This document shows positions 48,867 to 57,976 of a DNA stretch of 64,000 bases, in pieces. Each line of letters begins with the position of its first letter. Position 1 is the first letter of the stretch. A program made the translations under genes and the position numbers. The notes below the pieces were generated by a model. That model was given only the letters and a program-made list of their open reading frames with translations. It had not been told where the DNA came from and did no database searches. This stretch comes from CBDFNC01 sp965249895. GTDB lineage: Bacteria; Pseudomonadota; Gammaproteobacteria; Enterobacterales; CBDFNC01. The stretch is taken from NCBI GenBank assembly GCA_965249895.1, contig CBDFNC010000005.1:744001-808000 (forward strand), in the 5' to 3' direction.

Positions 48867-49645
48867 TATTTCACATCCACAAAGTTAAATTTACAAAACA
48901 CTCGTTCTTTACTCATTACTTTCACTATTCCCTTATAAACTATTTACATCCATTTTTTATACTATATTCAGATATAAATCTGACCATTTATAGTTCAACA
49001 GGCGGACCAATCAACAATAAATAGTCTTACTTATATATAACCTGTGATAACAGGCCGTAGATTTTAAAAACCATCTATACCCAATGTGTTTACCTTCACT
49101 AAAAACTCAACTAAAACATACCTTTGTTATATTTAAAAAATCAGAACTGGAAATGATAACCACTTCGATTTAACCATATTTCGGGTAATATCCATCTTAA
49201 ATAACTAAACCGGACTATATAGTAATCTATGCATTACCTTTAGCTTTTCGGGAGGTAATTTGTAACGGAATGTAAACAGATAATTACCAACTAACCATTA
49301 ACCTATCTAATACCCAATGGTGTGAAAACTCAGGAAGTGACCGCTAACAATACTTTAAGATACTTGTTTTATTTTCGTCGAGAGAAGTCATAAACCTTCT
49401 TATTTTCAATGTAATAGAACATTAAAAACAACGACATCAATAAAACAAAAGACCACCATCAAAGGAAAAAATCGACTTGCTTCCACGGACACTAAATATC
49501 AGAAATAGGTGGCGAACACTAAAAACCTTCCCCCTCTAACCCCAATTAATAATAGTTGACAAAAAGTCTACCCTTGACGGTCACAAAAAGCACAGTTAAC
49601 CTTCAGCCCTAAATAGCTCACAATCTTGATCCAACTTTTATTAAT
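48867..49645. other. A+T-rich divergent control region of the export locus
   Basis: 779 bp separate the two operons of the export locus. I find no gene. TTGACA (49556) and TTGACG (49574) resemble -35 boxes for the plus-strand operon, but no good -10 follows at the right distance. The words 'ATACCCAATG' at about 49079 and 49312 occur twice. Such a long, A+T-rich region could bind nucleoid proteins or several regulators. Confidence 0.4.
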
Positions 49646-51469
49646 ATGAATAACGCAAACCGGCAAAACAAAATAAAAAACCAATCGTTAATATCAGATC
49701 TGCACTCTCTGCGTCATTTCACTGAAGAACCAAGTCGATTTTGGCCAATGTTCATGACTAAAATCGGCCAATTTTTCAATGCAAAACAAGCGCTGCTATT
49801 GGTGCCAGAAAACAATAATTGGAAAGTACTATACAACTGGCAAGAATCACAAAATTCCACGCAAATAGAACTGACTAAAGTCCTATCTTCCGCACATTCA
49901 GCAAAAAAAAACAACCTAAACATAGAGGTAGATAAAGAAGAAAACACACTGATCTTTAGTGGCTTTATTTCATTCAAAAATGGACAAGATTCTGCGGTGA
50001 TAAGTTTATCACTTTCTCTTGATTCATCCCCAGATAACGAAACATTAGTTAATTACTTTCAACTACTTTGCGGAATTCCAGATGATTATTTAAAACAACT
50101 AAAAATAATTAAAAGTGGCGTAGATAACAAAACTGCTTATGAAGTTTTGGAACTGCTCACGCTATTACAAAGTAGCCAAAGTTATCAACAATCCATCATT
50201 ACCTTGTGTAATGAGATCAGTAGCCGTTATCAGTTTAAAAGTGTCAGCTTGGGTTGGTTGGAAAAGGGGTATATTCGATTACAGGCAATTAGCCATAGCG
50301 AAAAATTAAACCGAAAAATGATGCACTGCCGCTGCATTGAAAGCGCCATGGAAGAAGCTCAAGATCAAGAACTCCTTTACCCCAGCGACAGTACTCAAAT
50401 TCAACATAACCATGCCGAAATGGCGAAACAAAATGGCACTAAATCCATTGCTTCCATTCCACTGCGTTACCAAGGGGAGGTGGTTGCGGTATTAAGTGCA
50501 GAAAAACTAGAACAAACCATCAGCCGGGAAGAGCTAATGCGTTTACGGATTTTATGTGACCAGGTGATTGATAAACTTTACCCACTCAAGCAAAAAAGCC
50601 GTGGTTTGATCCGTCGTGGTTTAGGCGCTATCCGCCAAAAGACAAGAAAGATACTAGGTGTAGAGCATACTCTCGCTAAGCTAGTCATTATTTCACTCAG
50701 CCTTGTTTTACTATATATGAGCTTAGCTACGTGGCCTTACCGTATAGAAGCCCCGTTTGTTTTAAAAGCCGATAACACGTATTTTATTACCACTCCCTTT
50801 GATGCCTATATTGAAGAAAGCTCTGCCAAAGTGGGAGATAAAGTAACGCAAGATCAAATGCTGATACAACTTAATACCGATGAACTGTTACTACAAGAAG
50901 CAAACCTGCTTGCTGATTTAAATCGCGCTAAACGCGAAGCCGAAAAATACCGAGCTACCCAGGCATTAGCAGATATGAAAATTGCCACTACGCGTCAACA
51001 GCAAGCAGAAATTAGGCTACAGCAAGTTCAACAAGATTTACGAAAAGCCAGTATCCAATCACCTCGGCAAGGCATAGTGGTTGAAGGTGATTTGTCACGC
51101 TTATTAGGCGCTCCGGTTAAAAAAGGGGATATTTTGCTTAAAATTTCCTCCTTAGATCAGCTATCTGTGGAGCTTGAATTAGATGAAATTTATATTCACG
51201 AAATGCATAATCAACTCGAAGGGGAAATCACCTTCCAGAGTCAACCTAACCAAAGTTTTCCAATCCAGATCAACCGTATCAACCCATCGGCCACAGTGAA
51301 AGAAGGTAAAAACCTGTTTATCTTGAAAGCCGATTTTAGCCAGCAAAAACAAGACTGGTGGCATCCAGGCATGAGTGGTATCGCCAAAATTGATCTAGGA
51401 CCACGCAATATTTTATGGATAGTCACACATCGCACAAGCAACGCGTTGCGTTTGATGTTGTGGAGGTAG
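49646..51469 (+). CDS. GAF-domain/HlyD fusion membrane protein
   Basis: 607 residues. The first 320 are cytoplasmic and contain GAF-like folds, the clearest at about 170-315 ('YQFKSVSLGWLEKGYIRLQAI', 'SIASIPLRYQGEVVAVLSAE'). A single TM helix lies at about 345-365 (LAKLVIISLSLVLLYMSLA). The periplasmic part is HlyD-like, with a first lipoyl half (FITTPFDAYIEESSAKVGDKV), a helical hairpin, 'SIQSPRQGIVVEG' and a beta barrel. This layout would let a cytoplasmic ligand or partner influence a periplasmic adaptor. It is followed one base later by the M50/HlyD gene, so the two are co-translated. The N-terminal GAF assignment is less certain than the HlyD part. Confidence 0.85.
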   Translation: MNNANRQNKIKNQSLISDLHSLRHFTEEPSRFWPMFMTKIGQFFNAKQALLLVPENNNWKVLYNWQESQNSTQIELTKVLSSAHSAKKNNLNIEVDKEENTLIFSGFISFKNGQDSAVISLSLSLDSSPDNETLVNYFQLLCGIPDDYLKQLKIIKSGVDNKTAYEVLELLTLLQSSQSYQQSIITLCNEISSRYQFKSVSLGWLEKGYIRLQAISHSEKLNRKMMHCRCIESAMEEAQDQELLYPSDSTQIQHNHAEMAKQNGTKSIASIPLRYQGEVVAVLSAEKLEQTISREELMRLRILCDQVIDKLYPLKQKSRGLIRRGLGAIRQKTRKILGVEHTLAKLVIISLSLVLLYMSLATWPYRIEAPFVLKADNTYFITTPFDAYIEESSAKVGDKVTQDQMLIQLNTDELLLQEANLLADLNRAKREAEKYRATQALADMKIATTRQQQAEIRLQQVQQDLRKASIQSPRQGIVVEGDLSRLLGAPVKKGDILLKISSLDQLSVELELDEIYIHEMHNQLEGEITFQSQPNQSFPIQINRINPSATVKEGKNLFILKADFSQQKQDWWHPGMSGIAKIDLGPRNILWIVTHRTSNALRLMLWR

Positions 51470-51470
51470 T

Positions 51471-53627
51471 ATGACGAATAATAAACAAACCTTTAGCGAG
51501 TCATGGCACCGCATTGGCCATATCAACGCGAGCTTAAAAAGCACTGTAAAAGTACATAAACAATATTTTCGCGGCGACTGGTGGTATGTCCTGCAAGACC
51601 CATTTAACAATCGTTTTTTCCGCGTTCCACCGCAAACTTACCGGTTTGTTGCGCGATTATCTTATCAAAAAAGCATTGATCAGGTTTGGCAAGAATGCCT
51701 GAACGAATACCCGGATGAAACCCCGGGCCAGCAAGAAGTTATTCAACTGCTCACCCAGTTACATCACAACAGCTTGCTGCATTACAATTCAGCAACCGAT
51801 AATTCGGCTGTTTTTGAGAGGCAAGAAAAATTAAAAAAACGCGAGCTCCGAAGCAAGTTGCTGAGCTTTATGTTTATTCGCATTCCTTTGTTTGACCCTG
51901 ACCAAATGTTGCAAAAAGTCGGCCCTTTTCTCAAACCGTTATTTACGGTTTACGGGTTAATCTTATGGTTAGCAGTAGTAATTTGGGGTGGCGCAGTCGC
52001 CATTGAACAGACCGACTCTTTACTGGACCAAAGCAATGCAGTTTTAGCTCCAGGTAATTTGCTTTTGCTTTATTTAGGCATGGCATTAGTTAAAACCTTG
52101 CACGAGTTGGGACACGCCTTTGTCTGTCGGCATTTTTCCGGCGAAGTTCACACCCTGGGGGTTATGCTAATTATATTTGTGCCCCTACCCTATATGGATG
52201 CCACTTCAAGCTGGTCTTTCAGGCAACCCTTGCAACGCGTTTTTGTTGGCGCTGCGGGCATAATAGTCGAGTTATTTATCGCTGCGGTCGCTATCTTAGT
52301 GTGGGCTAACACAGGTGCCGGTACGGTCAATAGCTTGGCCTATAACATCATTTTTATCGCATCGCTATCTACCTTGCTATTTAATGCTAACCCGCTGCTG
52401 CGTTTTGATGCTTATTATATGCTCTCAGATGCCTTGGATATCCCTAACCTTTATCAACGCTCCCGGCAACAAGTTGTATATTTAATTGAACGTTTTGTTT
52501 TTGGCTGCCAACAGCTTGAATCTACCGCACACAGCGTTAAAGAAGCCTTTTACCTGGTGCTTTATGCTATTTTAAGCAGCCTGTACCGTATTGTCGTTGT
52601 TGTTGGCATTATTCTTTTTGTGGCTGATAAATACCTTTTACTGGGTTTGCTGATGGCTTTATTCAGTGCCGCTATGTGGCTGTTACAACCCCCGGTAAAA
52701 CTGGTTAAATATTTAGCCACCAATCAGCGCATCGCACGCCGCCGCAACGTGGCGATCTACGTCAGCTTTGGTTTTATCATTGGTCTTGTACTGGCACTCA
52801 GTTTAATTCCTCTTCCTGACCGCATTCGTGTCCCAGGGGTGATTGAATCGGTTGATTACACTCATATCAACACCCAGGCAGCGGGCCGCCTGATAGAGAT
52901 CTTAGCCCCTGACGGCAGTCAGGTTAGCGTCGGTACGCCTTTATTACGGTTTGAAAACAAACAGCTAACTCGCCAGATTAAACTAGTTAGCTTGCAGCTA
53001 GAAGAAAACCACTATCAACAAAAAAAAGCGCGTGACCGGCAAAGCGCCGATCTTGCACCCTTGCAAAAACAACAACAATCATTGCAAAAACGGTTAGTCA
53101 AACTCAAGCACAAGCAAGGGCAATTGCGACTTAAAGCGCCCATTAGCGGTATCTGGTCTGCGCCAAAAATTAAGCAGTTAACCAATACTTGGGTGGAACG
53201 CGGTGCTACCCTTGGCACCTTGTATTCTCCCCAAGCTTATCGTTTTTCCGCTGTGGTGTTGCAAGATGATAATGCACGCTTATTTCAACACCCATCCGAG
53301 GTCGCCGAAGTACGAATCCATGGCCAGGAAGGCGTTAACATCCAGGTACGAGAGTTACAGCTGCAACCTTTTCATAACGAAAAACTACCGTCAGCAGCCT
53401 TAGGCTGGCAAGGCGGAGGCGAGCTAGGCGTACAAACCAAGGATCAAACCGGAACACAATCGAGAGAGCCTTTTTTTCAACTCCATGCCGAGTTACCCGG
53501 TAGTGATGAGGTTCAATATTTTCACGGTGTCTCTGGGGTATTGCGAATTAGTTTAACGCCCACACCATTGCTTTGGCAGTGGTATCGACAGTTCCGCCAA
53601 TTATTACAAAAGCGTTATCAATTATGA
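51471..53627 (+). CDS. PqqD-like / M50 site-2 protease / HlyD fusion
   Basis: 718 residues. Residues 15-105 resemble a PqqD-type peptide-recognition domain ('HKQYFRGDWWYVLQDP', then a winged-helix pattern). A polytopic M50 region follows, with the zinc motif HELGH at 211-215 and the second motif NPLLRFDAYY at 307-316, whose Asp is the third metal ligand. After further TM helices (to about 445) comes an HlyD-like part with lipoyl halves ('NTQAAGRLIEILAPDGSQV', 'RLKAPISGIWSAPKI'). The metal ligands are intact, so proteolysis is possible. It lies between the GAF-HlyD gene and the SecA-like gene and overlaps the latter by four bases. The combination suggests recognition, and perhaps trimming, of an exported substrate. 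Confidence 0.9.
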   Translation: MTNNKQTFSESWHRIGHINASLKSTVKVHKQYFRGDWWYVLQDPFNNRFFRVPPQTYRFVARLSYQKSIDQVWQECLNEYPDETPGQQEVIQLLTQLHHNSLLHYNSATDNSAVFERQEKLKKRELRSKLLSFMFIRIPLFDPDQMLQKVGPFLKPLFTVYGLILWLAVVIWGGAVAIEQTDSLLDQSNAVLAPGNLLLLYLGMALVKTLHELGHAFVCRHFSGEVHTLGVMLIIFVPLPYMDATSSWSFRQPLQRVFVGAAGIIVELFIAAVAILVWANTGAGTVNSLAYNIIFIASLSTLLFNANPLLRFDAYYMLSDALDIPNLYQRSRQQVVYLIERFVFGCQQLESTAHSVKEAFYLVLYAILSSLYRIVVVVGIILFVADKYLLLGLLMALFSAAMWLLQPPVKLVKYLATNQRIARRRNVAIYVSFGFIIGLVLALSLIPLPDRIRVPGVIESVDYTHINTQAAGRLIEILAPDGSQVSVGTPLLRFENKQLTRQIKLVSLQLEENHYQQKKARDRQSADLAPLQKQQQSLQKRLVKLKHKQGQLRLKAPISGIWSAPKIKQLTNTWVERGATLGTLYSPQAYRFSAVVLQDDNARLFQHPSEVAEVRIHGQEGVNIQVRELQLQPFHNEKLPSAALGWQGGGELGVQTKDQTGTQSREPFFQLHAELPGSDEVQYFHGVSGVLRISLTPTPLLWQWYRQFRQLLQKRYQL

Positions 53628-55588
53628 TCTTACCGTCTGTAGACTTATACCATTTCAAACCAACACAAGCGTCCGAAATTCATCAAGGGTTGGACAAACA
53701 AGTCGACGCTTTACTTGGAGCATATAAGCGCCGTAAAGGCTACTTGAAGCAATTTGAGCGGCAAGCAGAATGCATCCAAAATATGATGGAGGAGCAAACT
53801 GAATTAGCTCCTTCCGCATTAAGATCAGCCCTTGCCCAAGTTCAGACTGAATTTGCTAATCACAAAAAAATACCGGATTCAAGCCTTAATCACGCTATTA
53901 GTCTATTGGCCAGAGCGACACAACAACTGCTCGGTTTACGTCCTCATAAAGTCCAGTTCATCGCCATACTTGCGTTGCAGAAAGGCTATGCTTTGGAAAT
54001 GGACACCGGTGAGGGAAAAACCCTGGTCGTTGGCTTAGCGGCAATCTTATTTGCCTGGCAAAAACACCCTTGCCATGTGTTAACCGTGAATGATTATTTA
54101 GCCGAACGTGATATGCGTTTTATTCAGCCCTTAGCGCAATTCTGTGGTTTAAGCTGTGCCGCCATCGTCGCAGAGCAAACTCCCACAGAACGTCGCCTGC
54201 TGTATGCCTTCGACCTGGTATATACCACTACCCATGAATTACTGGCCGATTTTTTGCGCGATCGTATTCAGTTAAAAGGCAGCAAAAGCCTGACTCACCA
54301 TGTCTTAAAGCAGTCCGCAAGTCAGCGACAAGGGGTGTTAACCACCCGAGGCATTCACAGCGTGATCGTCGATGAAGTTGACAGTATCCTCATTGACCAG
54401 GCGGTTTCCCCCTTAATCATCTCCGCCCCCAGTGAAAACCCACTATTAATACAAGCGGTAAAAACAGCGCAACAGCTCGCACAGTCATTAGAGAACAACC
54501 TACATTACCGAACGTATGAACAACACAAAGTTATCCAACTAAATAGCGCTGGTCTAACCAAGCTGGCCGAACTGGCCTCTCAGTTACCTGGATTTTGGCA
54601 AAAAAAATCACGAACTCAAGAGCTTATTCAACAATCCCTGAGTGCACGCGAGTTTTTTATTAAAGACAAGCACTATGTTGTGGAGGAAGACAAAGTCATT
54701 ATTGTGGATGAGTTTAGTGGCCGTAAAATGCCTAGTCGCTCATGGAGCTTAGGTTTACACCAAGCCGTAGAAGCGAAAGAACAAGTCACCATTACAGCGC
54801 CCAATGAAACACTAGACAAGTTGAGCCTACAACACTTTTTCCGCTTGTTTGATCGCGTTGGCGGGGTAAGCGGAACAGTCTATGAAGCCGCCAATGAGCT
54901 CTGGCATATATATCGCCTGCCGGTCCTGAAAGTGCCGCGGCATAACCCTTGTCGGCGCATTATCGAAAAAACCCGGCTGTTTAAAGATAAACCAGACAAA
55001 TGGCAATATCTGCTTGAGTTGGCACAGCATAAAAAACAAAAGGGCCAACCGCTATTAATTGGTGCCCGCACCATAGAAGACAGCGAAAGCATCGCGTTAC
55101 AACTACAGCAAGCAAAAATAGACTACCAGTTACTTAACGCCCGCCACAGCGAATCTGAAGCCGAAATAATCGCCAAGGCCGGTCGCTTGGGGAATATAAC
55201 TATCGCAACCAATATGGCTGGTCGTGGCACAGATATTGAGCTTGGCGAAGGCAGCGCAGCAAGCGGCGGTTTATGCGTTATCGTGACTGAACGCCATAAC
55301 AGCGCTCGCATCGACAGACAACTTATCGGTCGAAGTGCGCGTCAAGCAGATATAGGCAGCTGCCAAAGTCTGCTTAGCTTGGACGACGAGATTTTACGGC
55401 ACAATCTGGCTCCCGGGCTGAGACGTTTTTTGCAAGTTTTTTTACACTGGCCTTTTATCCCCGCTTTGGCGTTACTGGCTTTTTCGTATGCGCAGAAAAA
55501 AGCTGAGAAAAAAGCGTACCAACAGCGCCAGCAAGTATTAAAAAGCGACTTAGCCTTAAAACAATCTTTAAGTTTTAGCGGTGATTAA
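53624..55588 (+). CDS. Short SecA-like ATPase
   Basis: 654 residues, counting from the ATG that overlaps the upstream stop (ATGA); the frame is open 17 codons further upstream but that part lies inside the M50 gene. SecA hallmarks are present: Walker A MDTGEGKT at 126-133, Walker B VDEVDSILID at 249-258, 'VDEFSGRKMPSRSW' at 361-374, NMAGRGTDI at 530-538 and QLIGRSARQAD at 566-576. Canonical SecA has about 900 residues; the helical scaffold/wing region and the zinc-binding tail are missing and replaced by a hydrophobic stretch (FLHWPFIPALALLAFSY) and a basic end. It is therefore a specialised paralogue, not housekeeping SecA. The inferred role is to energise export of the giant protein. Confidence 0.92.
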   Translation: MILPSVDLYHFKPTQASEIHQGLDKQVDALLGAYKRRKGYLKQFERQAECIQNMMEEQTELAPSALRSALAQVQTEFANHKKIPDSSLNHAISLLARATQQLLGLRPHKVQFIAILALQKGYALEMDTGEGKTLVVGLAAILFAWQKHPCHVLTVNDYLAERDMRFIQPLAQFCGLSCAAIVAEQTPTERRLLYAFDLVYTTTHELLADFLRDRIQLKGSKSLTHHVLKQSASQRQGVLTTRGIHSVIVDEVDSILIDQAVSPLIISAPSENPLLIQAVKTAQQLAQSLENNLHYRTYEQHKVIQLNSAGLTKLAELASQLPGFWQKKSRTQELIQQSLSAREFFIKDKHYVVEEDKVIIVDEFSGRKMPSRSWSLGLHQAVEAKEQVTITAPNETLDKLSLQHFFRLFDRVGGVSGTVYEAANELWHIYRLPVLKVPRHNPCRRIIEKTRLFKDKPDKWQYLLELAQHKKQKGQPLLIGARTIEDSESIALQLQQAKIDYQLLNARHSESEAEIIAKAGRLGNITIATNMAGRGTDIELGEGSAASGGLCVIVTERHNSARIDRQLIGRSARQADIGSCQSLLSLDDEILRHNLAPGLRRFLQVFLHWPFIPALALLAFSYAQKKAEKKAYQQRQQVLKSDLALKQSLSFSGD

Positions 55589-55640
55589 CTTAAGTAAACA
55601 ACGACCACTTACTGAGGAACCCATCAAATAACGGGTATTA

Positions 55641-55784
55641 GGGTAACAATTGTAGCGGCCTCTGTGGAGCAGATGGAATCTGCGAAGCCCGTGCCCACCG
55701 GGTTCGCCGAACGTGCATCCATGCGCTTTACATCTCATCCCTGAGATGGGTTCAGCTCCTACAAACCCGATAGATCTGTTACCC
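55641..55784. repeat. MITE-like element, copy B
   Basis: 144 bp with ends GGGTAACA / TGTTACCC and the inner words GGTTCGCCGAAC, CATCTCATCCCTGAGATGGG and AGCTCCTAC. It is 52 bp downstream of the SecA-like stop and 41 bp before IS6 copy 3. Confidence 0.6.
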
Positions 55785-55825
55785 AAGTTTGACCAGTCCC
55801 CTTACTGAGCTGGGATATATTAAAA

Positions 55826-56717
55826 GGTTCTGTCGCATCTTGCCCGGCCAATAGGTCGACTCGGTGAAAAACAAGTTCATTTTTAACAGACATACCCATG
55901 AACTCCAGATAAGCTCAGGCTGAAATAGCACCCGAGCAAAGAGACAATCATGGCGCTTTGCTTTGCCAAAAAGTAGTTTCTTCCGAGACCACCCTGATGA
56001 CAGTACGCTGGTTTGTCGCATACAAACTCAGCTACCGGGATATTGAGGTGTTACTGGTTAAGCGTGGAGATCAGGTCGATCATGTCACCATTCACCGTTG
56101 GGTTTTGGAATATGTGCCGCAGCTGGAAGCAGCTTTTCGTAAAACTCACAAGCGCTCTGTTTCTGGCTCATGGAGAATGGACGAAACCTATATACCCAAG
56201 CTGCTTGGGTATATAGGTTGGTAGGCGAATGGCTTTGCCTCTATCGGGCGGTCGACAAGCGTGGAGACACGATTGATTTCATACTCCGTAAAAAAAGAGG
56301 TGAGGCCGCTGTTTTAAGCTTCTTTAACAAGGCGATCCGCCAGCAAGGATTACCTGAGAAAGTGGTGATTGATAAGAGCGGCAGCAATGCCGCACCCTGG
56401 ATAACGTGAACTGGCAATGCTGGTTTGCCGGAATGGTCTACTGCTTGATGGAAGTACTGCAGGTGAAGTATCTGAACAATATCGTGGAGCAGAGTCATCG
56501 ACTGATAAAGTCGAGGGTGCGCACCGCGCTAGGATTCAAATCCATGAAAGGTGCTGAAGCCACCATTGCCGGTGTCGAGTTGTGGCAAATGCTACGTGAG
56601 GGACAGATGAAAGGCACTGGAGAAATGACATCGTGAGAGCAGTTTTTGCTCCCTGGTGGCCTAACGGTATCTGAACATAAGTGCTTTCAGACCAAACGGC
56701 TAAGATGAGACAGAACC
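55826..56717 (+). mobile_element. IS6-family element, copy 3 (inactive)
   Basis: 892 bp bounded by GGTTCTGTCGCATCTT and AAGATGAGACAGAACC. The transposase begins 'TVRWFVAYKLSYRDIEVLL' and keeps the first catalytic Asp (WRMDETYI). It is broken there by an inserted perfect palindrome (56185-56219), and again by a frame change near 56400. The flanking 8-mers do not match, so no target duplication remains. It has the same orientation as copies 1 and 2. Confidence 0.85.
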
Positions 56718-56884
56718 AAAGTTTTAACGCAAGTTTCTTAGTTATCTGCACTTTCGGGTTGCTAGTGCCGGGCGCCGACCTTAGGGCTGCCCACTTTCAT
56801 TGTGCTCAAACACCACATCGTTTACAAACCGTTACATAATCTACTTATTTTAGGCTTTGTTCTATTGCTCAATATTTCCCATTG

Positions 56885-57976
56885 GACGATAGCACCGCAG
56901 TTAATGCTTTTCATGATTATTTATACCATTGCGATAGATACCATTTGAAGTATCTCTTATAAGATGTCTTATTTCTCACTGTCTCCGCTATCATCGCTGG
57001 ATGGGAGGATATTGAAAACTTCGGCCGCTGTCGACTTGACTGGCTACGCCAGTACGCCCCTTTTGAGAAGGGTATTCCGGTTCATGACACGATAGCCCGC
57101 CTCATTAGTCGTATGGACCCTAATGCGCTCCATCAGTGCTTTGTCGAATGGATGAAAGAAACCGAAACTCTCACCGATAGCCAAGTCATTGCGATTGATG
57201 GGAAAACGTTGAGACGCTCCTATGACCCGTCAGACAGAAAATCAACCTTCCATATGGTCAGCGCATTTGCAACACAAAATGGTGTTGTTATGGGACAAGT
57301 TAAAACAGATGCTAAGTCGAATGAAATTACGACAATCCCTGAGCTATTGGATTTACTGGATCTTAAAGCCGGCTTGGTATCATTAGATGCGATGGGATAT
57401 CAGACGAAAATAGCCGATAAGATTATTGCAAAAGAAGCGGATTACTTACTGGCTGTTAAAGGCAATCAAGGGTCGCTGCACCAGGAAGTATGCCAGCAGT
57501 TTCAGGACGTGAGTCGAAGTAACCAGACCACGAGTCATCGTTATGTGGAGCAACAATACGGGCGGATAGAATACCGGAAGTATGAAGTATCACCGGCAGA
57601 GTCGCTAAAAGCTGCTAAAAAATGGCCACAACTGACAACCCTGGGGAAAGTGGTTTACTACCGATTAGAAAATGGAAAAGAGCTAATAGGCATTCGCTAC
57701 TATATTAGCTCAGCCGAGTTATCGGCAGAGGAGTTGGCGAAACATGTGTGAAGCCATTGGGCGATCTAAAATCAGTTGCACTGGGTTTTGGATGTCTCAT
57801 TTCGTGAGGATAGCAGTCCAATAAGCCGGGGAGATGCAGCTGAAAACTTTGCAACCTTCCGACATGTGGGATTAAATCCGTTAAAAAGGGAAAAAACCTT
57901 AAAGGTCAGTATAAGACGGAAACAACGTCAAACGGCGATGGATACCGAGTATTTAGATAAGGTTATAAGAGCGTAA
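56885..57976 (+). pseudogene. ISAs1-family transposase pseudogene
   Basis: The readable sequence runs from 'FHDYLYHCDRYHLKYLL' through 'VSAIIAGWEDIENFG', 'VIAIDGKTLRRSYD', 'DAMGYQTKIADKI' and 'YLLAVKGNQ' to 'HWVLDVSFREDSS' and a C-terminal 'LDKVIRA'. These are hallmark blocks of ISAs1-family DDE transposases. A TAA interrupts the N-terminal part, and two further in-frame stops (TGA, TAA) at about 57749-57772 replace what should be Arg and Glu in the conserved 'RSHWAIENQLHW' region. The longest intact frame is 57113-57751. Point mutations rather than insertions inactivated it. Confidence 0.8.

Noticed and set aside
49556..49602. Sigma-70 promoter for the plus-strand export operon
   Set aside because: Good -35-like words but no acceptable -10 at 16-18 bases.
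53624..55588. Housekeeping secA
   Set aside because: The protein is far too short, lacks the zinc-binding tail and is embedded in a specialised operon.
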